Below are positions 1-8,589 of a DNA stretch of 23,364 bases, piece by piece (position 1 is the stretch's first letter; each line of letters starts with the position of its first letter). The stretch lies in the IMG/VR virus record IMGVR_UViG_3300037258_000026, positions 1 to 23,364 of that record; one strand, given 5' to 3'. The stretch is from a virus. The position numbers were made by a program, and so were the translations under genes. The notes below the pieces were generated by a model. The model was given only the letters and a program-made list of their open reading frames with translations. It searched no databases and was not told the DNA's origin.

Positions 1-384
1 CGCAGCGGCCTCTTTGGCCGTGTGGGCGAAATGGCCCGATGGGACATAGGGGTGCTCTTCGTCCCAATCGGCCCAGCTACGCCGTGATGCAACGAGGTTG
101 GACGACCATCCCTTGACCGGATGCGTGTCTACCGCGACGGGGTCGATGTAGGTGGAGGAAGGATCGAAGTCTCCAGGCTGAGTGTGGTGCTGGGCTTTGA
201 GGTCCGCATAGGGGATGCGCTCGACCGTTCCCCCAAAGTCCACATGCGCTAGACCACCAGCGTCGATTGCCAGGACCGTTCCGGTACGTCCTTGATGCGT
301 GACGGTGGAGTCGCCAGCGATGGGCCACGTGCCGGTGGGCCACTTGGGGGATGGATCGGTACTGGACCGCTCGATGATCGTCAC
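1..384 (-). CDS. SH3-like small beta-barrel phage protein, 3' end beyond window
   Basis: This is an open frame of 128 codons starting with GTG at 384 and running off the left edge without a stop. The N-terminal part contains the pattern HQGRTGTVLAIDAGGLAHVD followed by VERIPYADL. That alternation of turns and beta strands is typical of small SH3-like or KOW-like barrels in phage proteins. The later part (WADWDEEHPYVPSGHFA) is polar and unrecognised. It follows the MuF-type minor head gene after a 67-bp gap, so it belongs to the same head-gene transcript. No in-frame ATG precedes the GTG, and the ribosome-binding site is weak (GGAAG). The frame was chosen because its product is compositionally balanced; the competing frame at 77-343 gives an Arg/His-rich shadow. 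Function is unknown. Confidence 0.6.
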   Translation of the reverse strand, partial: MTIIERSSTDPSPKWPTGTWPIAGDSTVTHQGRTGTVLAIDAGGLAHVDFGGTVERIPYADLKAQHHTQPGDFDPSSTYIDPVAVDTHPVKGWSSNLVASRRSWADWDEEHPYVPSGHFAHTAKEAAA

Positions 385-451
385 TGATGGGCTTCCGCGG
401 TCACAGGGACCATTGTGGCCTGAATAGGTGCTCCCTCTAGGGGATGACCAG

Positions 452-3130
452 CTACGCCGGTGTCGTATCCTCAACACCCGATACTGCATAGGGCGACGTG
501 GGCTTCTGGATTTTCAGACCCGTGACATATGCCTGCGCCGCTCCCTGGATGGGACCGTAGGACATGCTGGGCGGCAAGAACGCCTGTGAGCACCTGCAAT
601 TGATGTACTCATTCGGAGGGGCTGATACGTCGCCCGGATACATCATCGAGGAACCGCCGACGATGAAGGGAGCGTTGAGTGGGCGCTCCTGAAGATCCGC
701 CATTCGATGCGTCGTCCTCGTGCGGGAATCGTGATGAGCCAACCAGACGTGCTTACCCACGACGGCAGGTGGCAGATTGCTCGCGTATCCATGTGCCGCT
801 TCGTTGTACGCCCCGATGGTGGCAGTCTGAGCAATCATCTTCGCCCGGTTCATTGACGCCTCATCGAACACCTTGTTGACCCTCGCTGCTATGGCGTCAC
901 GGCCTTCGCCATTCGCCACACCCTGCTGAAGCGCATCCGCTAGTTGCTTCGCCGTAGTACCCGTCACGGTCTGCGCTATCTCGGCTGCTCGGCGTTTGAG
1001 GATGCTCTGGACCGCGCCCAGCGACGACGAGTCGTCCGTGTCGATCGGTAATCCCACCTGGTTCTTCACTTCGTTCTGGGCGAGAATCCCGGCGATGTTG
1101 AGGTGGGGCTGGACTACCTGCTCCGTCTTGTTCGCCCAGAATCCGGGATCGAATATGTCGCTCGGATCCACATCGGGCAGCAACGTTGGCTCTGGTCCCT
1201 CGCCTTCGCCCACCTCTGGAAGCTGCGCTGCGGTTTCGGGGGGTTGCGTGTCCGCTTCGACGTCATCTGGAATGGGTTGAATCGGTGCGTTCTCGACTGA
1301 CTCACCGTCCTCCTTCATCTGTTGGACGACCGATGTCGGGGCTGATTCGCCTTCTAGGGTCTGCGATGGGACGGTGCTCCATTCCTCCGTCGTGTGGGTG
1401 TCGTCACCGGGCTGTGGGTACTTGGGCTTCTTCGCCGCCGCATAACCCGCAGCCACTACAGCAGCCGCTGTGAGAGGCAGCCCCGACGATGAGGATGCTG
1501 GCGGTGGTGCGATACGCCGTGGCTTTTGCTGACCTTGGTTCTGCTCCTCGGACGAGCGCTTGAGCAACCGTCCGCCACGCTTGCCCATCAGACGGCTGAT
1601 GGTGGAATGACGCTGGTCCTCGAAGTGTGCCGCCAACGCCGTCTGGAGCGGTCCCTCGACCTGTGTGTAGTTCTTCTGGTTCGCCGCCGCCGCCGCTTTG
1701 CGATGGCGAGCCGGGACGCCCTTGATGTGGCCCGTCTGCACTGGATGATGGCCCGGTCCGGCGTGGCGCACGTGGCGCAGAATGGCCGAGGTGCTCAGCA
1801 CCGGCACCTTCGTCTTAGGGCCGACCACCCGTAGTTGATGCACTGGGGCGGTGATGGGTTGGCCGCAACTGGCGCATGATGTGAGATTGCCACCACGGAA
1901 ACGGTGCTTCGACTTGCCCTCTAGGGCGGCATCAACTGCCTTGGCCTGGGCTGGTGTCGGCCCAGCCGGTAGGAAGTTGGCCGCTCCACTCGCATCACCG
2001 ATTCCAGCTGGATTGCCTTCGCCAACAAAACCATCACGAGTATCGACACCTCGATATCCCGCATTCTTCATGGCGTTCTCTAACGTTGCCTGAGCATCTT
2101 TGAGCTTCTGCTCGTCCTCATCCTCAGTAAGTTGCGTGCTCTGGATTCGGTCAGTGCTTGACAGTTGTACAGCCGCTATCGCCTGATCGTTCGCCGTATT
2201 CGTCGCCTTGTCGGCCGAATTGCCCTTGGCTAGAGCGAACGCTACGTCCTGTGTTTCTTCCTGCTGTGCTTGGGCCACATCGAGTTGGTCTGTGGACAAC
2301 GAATCCTCGGCGTCGTCGTAGCTCGTCTTTGCTGATTCCACTGCGGTGAGCGCCTGCTGTTGCTGCTGTGCCGCTTGCGCAGCAGTGGTACCTGTCGAAG
2401 ATGAGCCTGACGATGAGGATGCAGCGACCGCCGCTCCAGCTGCTGTCGGATTGGTTGCGGGGAACTTCTTCGCATCGGCAGCGAGCGTAGGGTTCGCTCC
2501 CGTTCCAGCCGAGTGCTGGTTGCCATAGAACGGATGGCCTGCGGCGTGGTCACCCTTACCCGTTCCCGTCCCGGCAGCTGCTGCTTGTGCCTTCGCCTGT
2601 TGGCGCTTCTCCTTGTCCTGCTGGAGCTTTTGCTTCGCATCCTTCGACGCCGTTTTCCCGGCCGTCTTGGATGCGGCTGACTTCTGCTGCTGTTGCGATT
2701 GGGCTTGACCCGACTTGTTGGACGACCCACTCTTCGTCGTCTTGCCGCTACCTGATCCATCGACCGTTCGTACACCGTCGAATTCGCTGACGACAATCGT
2801 GATGGCGCGACTGTTGCCGTGAGCGGCAGCCTTCATTGCTTCCCAGTGAGCCAGTGCAGCCGCTGCCTTTGCCTGTGTGTCGGGATGCACGTGTCCGGTG
2901 TGACCCTTGGACCACGGATTGTGACCCGTCGCCCATATCTTCATCACCGAGATCGCCATCGGAAGTGCCTCTTCGAAGGGATGACCCGATTTCTCGATGC
3001 CGCGAACAACGCCACGTATGTAGGGAGGCAAGCCTCCGGCGCGAGCGACCCAGTTGTCCGTGGTGCTGGCCGAGAATGGTGACTCGTCAATCCGCTGATA
3101 CATGACGATTGGTTCGTCCGTCATGGTCAT
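452..3130 (-). CDS. MuF-type minor head / head morphogenesis protein (892 aa)
   Basis: Likely a portal-associated minor head protein of the Mu gpF family. Residues about 28-105 (LPPYIRGVVRGI...HWEAMKA) match a short helical domain seen in many phage head proteins ('PPYIR..AIAIAV..W..G...AKAAAA..W'). Residues 125-345 are low-complexity Gln/Ala/Ser/Gly sequence that includes the motif GHPFYGNQH near residue 199, known from actinophage structural proteins. A CASC pair lies at 419-422. The C-terminal domain, about 700-855, carries the MuF signature: W796, D801, TRTTH (804-808), PGD (832-834) and the terminal INCRC (843-847). Its ATG overlaps the portal stop by four bases (ATGA). A second Met codon lies two codons in. 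The long disordered centre makes it larger than ordinary MuF proteins. Known members are minor capsid proteins and some are ejected with DNA; the exact role here is inferred. Confidence 0.88.
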   Translation of the reverse strand: MTMTDEPIVMYQRIDESPFSASTTDNWVARAGGLPPYIRGVVRGIEKSGHPFEEALPMAISVMKIWATGHNPWSKGHTGHVHPDTQAKAAAALAHWEAMKAAAHGNSRAITIVVSEFDGVRTVDGSGSGKTTKSGSSNKSGQAQSQQQQKSAASKTAGKTASKDAKQKLQQDKEKRQQAKAQAAAAGTGTGKGDHAAGHPFYGNQHSAGTGANPTLAADAKKFPATNPTAAGAAVAASSSSGSSSTGTTAAQAAQQQQQALTAVESAKTSYDDAEDSLSTDQLDVAQAQQEETQDVAFALAKGNSADKATNTANDQAIAAVQLSSTDRIQSTQLTEDEDEQKLKDAQATLENAMKNAGYRGVDTRDGFVGEGNPAGIGDASGAANFLPAGPTPAQAKAVDAALEGKSKHRFRGGNLTSCASCGQPITAPVHQLRVVGPKTKVPVLSTSAILRHVRHAGPGHHPVQTGHIKGVPARHRKAAAAANQKNYTQVEGPLQTALAAHFEDQRHSTISRLMGKRGGRLLKRSSEEQNQGQQKPRRIAPPPASSSSGLPLTAAAVVAAGYAAAKKPKYPQPGDDTHTTEEWSTVPSQTLEGESAPTSVVQQMKEDGESVENAPIQPIPDDVEADTQPPETAAQLPEVGEGEGPEPTLLPDVDPSDIFDPGFWANKTEQVVQPHLNIAGILAQNEVKNQVGLPIDTDDSSSLGAVQSILKRRAAEIAQTVTGTTAKQLADALQQGVANGEGRDAIAARVNKVFDEASMNRAKMIAQTATIGAYNEAAHGYASNLPPAVVGKHVWLAHHDSRTRTTHRMADLQERPLNAPFIVGGSSMMYPGDVSAPPNEYINCRCSQAFLPPSMSYGPIQGAAQAYVTGLKIQKPTSPYAVSGVEDTTPA

Positions 3131-6100
3131 GCTTCGGCCTCAGCGAGTGCCAGCAGCCCCATCTCATTCTGCTTGAACCAGTGGTGGAAGTCCGTTCCGC
3201 TGTACGGCATCACATCGACGTCGTCGTGGAGCAGCTTCGCCACGACCTCTAGCTCGGCTTCCGTCAAGTCATCATCCTCACGCACAGCGCCCTGCGAAGC
3301 GAGATGCTGCTGCATTTTCTCCTCGTCGTCCTCATCGAGGGAATCCTGCAGTTTGCCGTCGAGTCCGACCCACACGACGTTCTCGCGGTCCGGTCCGTGA
3401 ATCTGACCAGTGTCTTGGCGCTCGGCTTGGGGTAGGTCCACAACCTTGTCCACCTCGGTGGGACCACCGATCTTCGTCACAGCCTGGTTGTAATGATCGG
3501 CACACACAGGAACATACGCCGCACCTTCGGCCCATACGATCGCCTTGGTGGCGGGATGTGAGCCGTACTTGCAGTTCTGTGCGACCTTTAACCCGCCGCG
3601 CCGTACCTCCATGCTGTTGAGCATCCGATTGAGCTTCGCATCGTGCATGTCCGAATCCCACGGACCTTCGTCCTCATCCACACTCCCCACATAGGCCGCG
3701 ACGGTTGTGTGGCCTAGCTTCTCGTGCGCCTTCGTCCGGTGATAGCCGTCTGCGACCTTCAGCTTGACCGATCCGGGCGTCTTGACCAGCATGACGGGTG
3801 CCAGTGCTCCGGTATCGCCCTTGGCGATTCCCTGCGCTATCCCCGCTACTTTCTTCGGGTCACGTGCACCAGGGCGCCGCGCCATGTCGATCTGGTCCAG
3901 CGGTATCTGCTGCGGTCCTGACCAATCCGCGTCGTCCACCCAATCAAGTGTCGATTCGGGATAGTTCTGAGCCAGTGTGTCGTGGACGTGCTTCGTGGTC
4001 TGATCAGCCACGGCTAGTGCTCGGTAGTCCTGTGCCATTTGCGTTGTACGTTCCACCAGTTCGGCGCTGCGCTGACGCCGGTTCTCCAGCTGCGCCATAT
4101 CATGGCGTTCCTTGGCCCGATTGACCTTGCGAAGGATTGCCAACGCTTCCTGGTTCTCACGACTCCGGTGCGTCACCTCTGTGCTCCTCGCCTCAATGAC
4201 GCTACGGGGATAGACGTCAATGTGCTCGCGCTCTAGCCAATCGCTGGCACGGAACCTGTCCTCCCAGTTAAACGAATTCAATGGACGCTGCTCCCAACGG
4301 ATGCGTGCTGCGATGAGTTGGTCCTTCGTCACCCGCGTGCCGCGCCACGATGCGGAACGTCCTCCACCGCCGCCACTCATGCCCCCCGCTCCGGTGGCGG
4401 ACGACTCCTCGCCAATCTCTACCGTGTCGGTGTCCTCTTCGCCAGTGGAGTTGGCTGCCGGGATGCCCAGTACATTCGCCACCTGTGCCGCTGTGGCAAC
4501 ACCGAAGTTGATGACGTCCCCAATCATCGGAGGCTGGAAGATCGATGGTGGCTGGAGTGAGGCGACCTTGGACAGATCGAACCATCCAACTTCGGGACCG
4601 ATACGAGGAGCCAGCCGCTGGTTGACGTGATCCTGAATCTCGGTCAGCAGATTCATGATCGTGAGGGTCCAAAAGGTGTTGTGTTCCCAGAAGGTTCCCA
4701 GATACGTGTGACCATCTGGAATCTCAATCCCTACCGTTTGGTCAACACCTACATATTCGATGGTCTTAATGCGCTCCCACCGCAGGCCCGGATTCAGCTG
4801 TTGGGTACGCCACCCAGAATTGTTGCGCCCTCTAGATTCTGCAATCTGTCGGGCAGCATCTACGGCGCGTTGCTTGGCTGGAATACCGATCCGGTCACAG
4901 AACTTGAGGACTTCTTCTGCAATGTCGATCGACAAAGCATATGACCCGAACTTTTTCCCGGTCTTGTCTCGATCGAATCCCGTGGCTTGTGGGTTTCGAC
5001 GCACTATACGGGCGCTGATGCCGAAACGGATAAGAAGCTCTTGTACATCGAGCACCAACTGATGCGACACACTGACCAACGTGATGAAGGCCCGCGTATC
5101 TGTGGTCGATGCACACCCGTCTGCTGCAAATAGAGCCTGGAGATATGCCACCTGAACCTCGGGCGCAGCCGCAAATACTCCTGGTGTCACCAGTTTGTCG
5201 TGACCCTTGAGTCCCCATAGCCCTTCTTGCTCTAAGAACTTCCTGACTTTTCCACCCTTAATCCCCCACGTATCGCACCGTGGAGGGAGAGTCGTGTACT
5301 TGGTTACTTCGTCTCCCATTTCATGCACCGCGGCTTTGAAGGTATCTACCTCGGGACCATCGGGAGTAGTCAGCACGGGACTGGCAGTGGTCCTTACACA
5401 CCCATCGCCCGTGATAGCCCCAAGCACTGTGGCTTCTGCTTTCGTCATAGATCCATGGCCCGTCATTGGTAACTCAGTAGGGACCGCTACTAGATCACCA
5501 ATCTCTAGGTCTTTAATCGCCGTCCATCCGTGAATATCCACATGGACGGTTTCTCGTATCGCCCTACGTTCTGCCGAATCGCCGGTTCCTGTCACTGGGT
5601 GGCCCGGCTTGCGTCCTTGACGCCTGCGATATTCCTTAGCCGTCTGGTGGACACCCTTGTAAAGAGGATGCTTGGCTGTCACCTCAAGGCGCCGTCCTGA
5701 TTCGGTGGTCACCGCATAACAAGGCTCAATGGCCTGCCATGAAGCAGCTGCTTCAACCTCTTTCGTTCCACCTGGCGTGCTAGTTAGCATCGTAAATACT
5801 TTGCCCACCATGTCTTTAGCCTGATGACGTTCTCCATTGGCCAGACGTACATATTCCGAGGCCCGGAGGCAGCGATATTCCGAGTCGGCGTTCGCATAGA
5901 TCCGCTTCGACGCGTCTCCGATGAGCGAGATGCTGACGCCCAACGCAATCGTGATGTCCGTCTTGGCCTGGTTCGATATCGTCAGCAGTTCCGCTTCCAC
6001 CGCCGTCTGTGCGATCTTCTCGACCTGGATCAGTGGCTTGCCCGAGGTGTCATCCTCGTCATAGTCCGCCTCAGCAAAGATCGTCCGTCCCTTGGCATCC

Positions 6101-6915
6101 ACACCGCTGAACATCGTGTCGAACTGTTCCTGCCAGGCGCGACGAGCACTTGGTTCCTCAAAGGGTGGGGTCGTCACGATGGTCGTTGCCACCATGTCGT
6201 TCTCCAGCAGCTTGACCATGTAACGGTCCATGCCCTTGGCAATGTAGATCGGCAACTTTGCCGCACTCAGCACCGTCTCGGGCACGCGCCAGTCCGTCAG
6301 CGACGGTCGCCATGCGTAGATCATCCGATCGGCCTTCATCGGAAGGTCGCCGTCCATCGGCGTGGTGTAGACGTAGGAGTCGAAGTACCGCTGACCACCG
6401 TTCGATGGGACTGCCGAGACGCAGGCCGAGACAAGGGGCCACAACGCCACAATCTGCTTGCCCGTCAGCTGGGCTTCCCAGGCGAACTTCCCGTACACGA
6501 TGTACTGGCAAATGGTCCATGCCCAGAAAGCCCTACTCGCCGTGTCGGGGTTCGGGCCTCCCGGCGCTTGGGGTGTCGAACGCCCTAACAGCTGCACCAG
6601 GGGTGCCGTTGGGTCGTGGGTAGCGGGGTTCGTCGGGTCCATTCCAGCCCGGAATTCCAGCCCCGCAATCGTGTTGGCGATGAGTTGGACGCACCGCATG
6701 ACGTAGACCTGATTGAGGTAGGAGTCCTCACCGAATGCCTGCGCATCCATATCGAGGATCTGAGGCTGTCCCGGCGATTGCCAGTTGACGTTCTTGGTGG
6801 CAACGGTCGGGCCGTTCCTTCCGCCACCCGAGGTGCGCGGACCGATCAAGAGGTTGCCTAATCCTGCCTTCGGCACGAACGAACGGGTCAGCATTTCACT
6901 GAATCGGCTTGCCAT
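3127..6915 (-). CDS. Portal protein precursor with internal intein and C-terminal ParB-like domain (1262 aa)
   Basis: Forms the dodecameric DNA gate at the phage head vertex. The portal exteins are residues 1-348 and 747-about 830. The N-extein contains the segment VYVMRCVQLIANTIAGL and the conserved stretch ending YANADSEYR. The sequence resumes as TFWTLTIMNLLTEIQ and NQRLAP, as in HK97/SPP1-type portals. Between them sits a complete 398-residue intein. After the portal core come a Gly-rich linker (about 838-856), a charged helical region (900-975), a ParB/sulfiredoxin-like domain (about 1000-1083, with ADGYHRTKAHEKLG) and a CKYG...CADH metal-binding-like patch (1115-1141). The mature spliced protein would have about 864 residues. 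The start ATG overlaps the preceding stop (ATGA), and the stop overlaps the MuF start. The portal identity and intein are clear; the role of the ParB-like tail is not known. Confidence 0.92.
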   Translation of the reverse strand: MASRFSEMLTRSFVPKAGLGNLLIGPRTSGGGRNGPTVATKNVNWQSPGQPQILDMDAQAFGEDSYLNQVYVMRCVQLIANTIAGLEFRAGMDPTNPATHDPTAPLVQLLGRSTPQAPGGPNPDTASRAFWAWTICQYIVYGKFAWEAQLTGKQIVALWPLVSACVSAVPSNGGQRYFDSYVYTTPMDGDLPMKADRMIYAWRPSLTDWRVPETVLSAAKLPIYIAKGMDRYMVKLLENDMVATTIVTTPPFEEPSARRAWQEQFDTMFSGVDAKGRTIFAEADYDEDDTSGKPLIQVEKIAQTAVEAELLTISNQAKTDITIALGVSISLIGDASKRIYANADSEYRCLRASEYVRLANGERHQAKDMVGKVFTMLTSTPGGTKEVEAAASWQAIEPCYAVTTESGRRLEVTAKHPLYKGVHQTAKEYRRRQGRKPGHPVTGTGDSAERRAIRETVHVDIHGWTAIKDLEIGDLVAVPTELPMTGHGSMTKAEATVLGAITGDGCVRTTASPVLTTPDGPEVDTFKAAVHEMGDEVTKYTTLPPRCDTWGIKGGKVRKFLEQEGLWGLKGHDKLVTPGVFAAAPEVQVAYLQALFAADGCASTTDTRAFITLVSVSHQLVLDVQELLIRFGISARIVRRNPQATGFDRDKTGKKFGSYALSIDIAEEVLKFCDRIGIPAKQRAVDAARQIAESRGRNNSGWRTQQLNPGLRWERIKTIEYVGVDQTVGIEIPDGHTYLGTFWEHNTFWTLTIMNLLTEIQDHVNQRLAPRIGPEVGWFDLSKVASLQPPSIFQPPMIGDVINFGVATAAQVANVLGIPAANSTGEEDTDTVEIGEESSATGAGGMSGGGGGRSASWRGTRVTKDQLIAARIRWEQRPLNSFNWEDRFRASDWLEREHIDVYPRSVIEARSTEVTHRSRENQEALAILRKVNRAKERHDMAQLENRRQRSAELVERTTQMAQDYRALAVADQTTKHVHDTLAQNYPESTLDWVDDADWSGPQQIPLDQIDMARRPGARDPKKVAGIAQGIAKGDTGALAPVMLVKTPGSVKLKVADGYHRTKAHEKLGHTTVAAYVGSVDEDEGPWDSDMHDAKLNRMLNSMEVRRGGLKVAQNCKYGSHPATKAIVWAEGAAYVPVCADHYNQAVTKIGGPTEVDKVVDLPQAERQDTGQIHGPDRENVVWVGLDGKLQDSLDEDDEEKMQQHLASQGAVREDDDLTEAELEVVAKLLHDDVDVMPYSGTDFHHWFKQNEMGLLALAEAEA
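4678..5871 (-). mobile_element. Intein with LAGLIDADG homing endonuclease inside the portal gene
   Basis: In-frame protein intron, residues 349-746 of the portal precursor. Block A starts with Cys (CLRASEYVRLANG). Block B has the TxxH motif (VTAKHP, residues 412-417). Two dodecapeptide motifs of a LAGLIDADG homing endonuclease follow: LGAITGDGCV (498-507) and YLQALFAADG (591-600), both with the catalytic acidic residue. The C-terminal splice region reads DGHTYLGTFWEHN (734-746), with the penultimate His and terminal Asn, followed by Thr as the +1 nucleophile. All residues needed for protein splicing appear present, so it should be active. The insertion lies in a strongly conserved portal segment (SEYR / TFW), as expected for a homing site. 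By eye the DNA is more AT-rich than the flanking portal sequence, suggesting separate ancestry. Confidence 0.95.
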
Positions 6916-7112
6916 CAGGCGACTGCTCCCATATAGGTCGGCATTTCAGTGGGGTTCGGTGAACAGGTATGCACGTACTCAGCGGCGAGTGTGACCGAGC
7001 CACTCTCCGAAATAAGCGTCTTGACCACCAGCTGGACGAATCCGCCACACGCTGGGCATATGAAACCGTCAGCCGCCGAATCGCTCCTTGGCAACCGTGG
7101 CTGATAATTCAT
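6915..7112 (-). CDS. Small CxxC zinc-ribbon-like protein (65 aa)
   Basis: Unrecognised 65-residue protein with a CPACGG knuckle at residues 19-24 and a later HTC near residue 49, which together could bind one zinc ion. The ATG at 7112 has a good ribosome-binding site (AAGGA six bases upstream). Its stop overlaps the portal start in an ATGA. It overlaps the end of the upstream membrane-protein gene by 44 bases. Position just before the portal suggests co-transcription with head genes, but no function can be read. Confidence 0.7.
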   Translation of the reverse strand: MNYQPRLPRSDSAADGFICPACGGFVQLVVKTLISESGSVTLAAEYVHTCSPNPTEMPTYMGAVA

Positions 7113-7239
7113 TCAGATCCTTTTGAGGCATCCGTGCCAGCAGCACTGGCAGCATCGTCCGGGCGCAGTATCGCACTCCCAGGTAGAAGGATATTGCTGC
7201 TACTGCAACCAGTAGTGGGATGACTGCCCAGAGGGTCAT
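7069..7239 (-). CDS. Single-pass membrane protein (56 aa)
   Basis: Begins MTLWAVIPLLVAVAAISFYL, one clear N-terminal transmembrane helix, followed by a basic segment (RYCARTMLPVLLARMP) and a short polar tail (DLNELSATVAKERFGG). The start at 7239 was chosen over the longer frame start at 7311 because a strong GGAGAAGG site lies just upstream and the ATG overlaps the previous stop (ATGA). Short membrane proteins with an 'LARMP..L..L...V' tail occur in actinophage genomes near structural genes. No function is known. Confidence 0.75.
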   Translation of the reverse strand: MTLWAVIPLLVAVAAISFYLGVRYCARTMLPVLLARMPQKDLNELSATVAKERFGG

Positions 7240-7382
7240 AGTGCCTTCTCCTCGGATTCGCCCGTTTTCGGGCCGTGGATGGGGCAATCGAAGTTGGTGA
7301 CCTTTATCCATCTGATGCCCATGAGCGGATTACCGGACACGACTGGGTGCTGTGCACAGGTGCACTTCGACTTCGGTTCCAT
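7236..7382 (-). CDS. Cys/His-rich mini-protein (48 aa)
   Basis: 48-residue protein with CTCAQH near the N-terminus and CPIHGP near the C-terminus, a likely zinc-binding pair. The ATG at 7382 overlaps the stop of the 184-aa gene and its own stop overlaps the next ATG, both as ATGA. This is why the start was placed here rather than at 7553. Function is unknown. Confidence 0.65.
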   Translation of the reverse strand: MEPKSKCTCAQHPVVSGNPLMGIRWIKVTNFDCPIHGPKTGESEEKAL

Positions 7383-7936
7383 CAGCGAGGAATCACTTTC
7401 GCCCACCCATGTGCCTTGCCCCCCTTGATTTGGAGTGCAGTGTACTGACCCGATCGGTACTGGTTCGCCTGGGGATTCTTCCAGCATTTCCGTTCGTGCT
7501 GCACCGCGCCACGTTCGGTCTTGTACCGGCGTTCGCAGTAATCGCACATCCACGGGTTAGCCGCTTCGTACTGTGCCTTCTGCTTCTTCACCGCCTCCAA
7601 CCCGGCATAGTGCCGCCGATGTTGGCCCGAGACCGACGCCTGGATGTCCACTTCCTTGCCGTGGGCTTCCTCCCATTTGGCGTGGTAATAGGCGCCCATG
7701 GCTCGTTCAACATCCCGGATGTCGTCCCAGCTTCCAATTCCGTTGGTTAGCACCGCTGGACCATTGTCCGTCAGCACCACTACTGCTACGGCATAGGCGT
7801 TGCCGATGGCCAGACGATTCGTCACGATGCCCTGCGCTACATCGGTGAGGGTTTTCCCCAGTGCAGCCCGGTCCTCGATTGTCGGCTCGGTTCGCCGCTT
7901 CTGTGCCGTGAGGAAGTCGATCGGATCGGCCGTCAT
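7382..7936 (-). CDS. C2H2 zinc-finger-like phage protein (184 aa)
   Basis: Protein of unknown function. The N-terminal half (IEDRAALGKTLTDVAQGIV...VLTNGIGSWDDI) looks globular. The middle (MGAYYHAKWEEAHGKEV) is helical. The C-terminal third carries a C2H2-type finger: CDYC (residues about 131-134) followed by HERKC about 13 residues later. The tail is basic. Four-base overlaps link it to both neighbours. The finger suggests nucleic-acid or protein binding; this is inference from the motif only. Confidence 0.75.
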   Translation of the reverse strand: MTADPIDFLTAQKRRTEPTIEDRAALGKTLTDVAQGIVTNRLAIGNAYAVAVVVLTDNGPAVLTNGIGSWDDIRDVERAMGAYYHAKWEEAHGKEVDIQASVSGQHRRHYAGLEAVKKQKAQYEAANPWMCDYCERRYKTERGAVQHERKCWKNPQANQYRSGQYTALQIKGGKAHGWAKVIPR

Positions 7937-8589
7937 ACCTCCTCGCCTTCGGCCTTGACCTCACCTCGGAAGTTGGTACGACGTTGCTCGTCGGTTGCAT
8001 ATGAGTAGCGGATGTAGGGAGAACGGCCTGGCCCATGATTGGGTGCGAAGGGCACTTCAACACGCTCCGTGTGCTTGCCTTCGTGAATCTCGGTCCATTC
8101 CAGCCGGAACATTTCACGGGCCTCGTGTAGCTCCGTCAGTTCAATGCAGTCCATGAGCCAGTGCAGCCATGTCTCACGGTCATACGTTGCGGCCGGTACG
8201 GGATAGAGGAAACGCACTCGGTAGTCCGTGATGGGGGACCGGCAGTGGTCGCAGATACCCGAATCGTAGGACTGCACCGTCTTGGTAACGATCTCTAGCG
8301 TCAATCCACCAGCGGATGCTCCATGGGTTGACGCGGGGTCACGTTCCTCGTCTAATAGGTGGAATATCCAGCCGTGTCGATAGCGTGCCTTCGCTACCAG
8401 TACCTCTAGATCGGCTGGATATGGCGCCCACTGACGCATTCCCTCAGAGTCGGACAGTGCCTTCTGACGACATTCGTGGCACGTCTCGTTGCTTGCATTG
8501 CCGTGCTCGCAACGAGCTTCTAGGAGATCAGCTAGTTCCTTCTGCGCCACTAGAGGTGACCCCTTCGCCACCGCTTGCCTCTTCACCAT
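7933..8589 (-). CDS. Conserved actinophage-type protein with two Cys knuckles (218 aa)
   Basis: Unrecognised function, but the pattern is familiar from actinophage genomes. It has an N-terminal CEHG...CHEC cluster (about residues 27-40), a CDHC pair near residue 113, then YPVPAATYD and a Trp-rich helix (WLHWLMDCIELTELHEAREMF), ending with the signature APNHGPGRSPY. The ATG at 8589 has a near-perfect AGGAGGT site upstream, so the start is secure even though it lies 62 bases inside the preceding gene. The two Cys clusters suggest metal binding. Confidence 0.82.
   Translation of the reverse strand: MVKRQAVAKGSPLVAQKELADLLEARCEHGNASNETCHECRQKALSDSEGMRQWAPYPADLEVLVAKARYRHGWIFHLLDEERDPASTHGASAGGLTLEIVTKTVQSYDSGICDHCRSPITDYRVRFLYPVPAATYDRETWLHWLMDCIELTELHEAREMFRLEWTEIHEGKHTERVEVPFAPNHGPGRSPYIRYSYATDEQRRTNFRGEVKAEGEEV

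Noticed and set aside
77-343. 88-aa minus-strand reading frame
   Set aside because: Its product is Arg/His/Trp-rich and lies in a different frame from the well-composed protein that runs off the left edge from GTG 384.
5824-6588. 254-aa plus-strand reading frame opposite the portal
   Set aside because: It is the antisense shadow of a conserved portal and intein sequence, with Arg/His-rich composition and no recognisable motif or ribosome-binding site.
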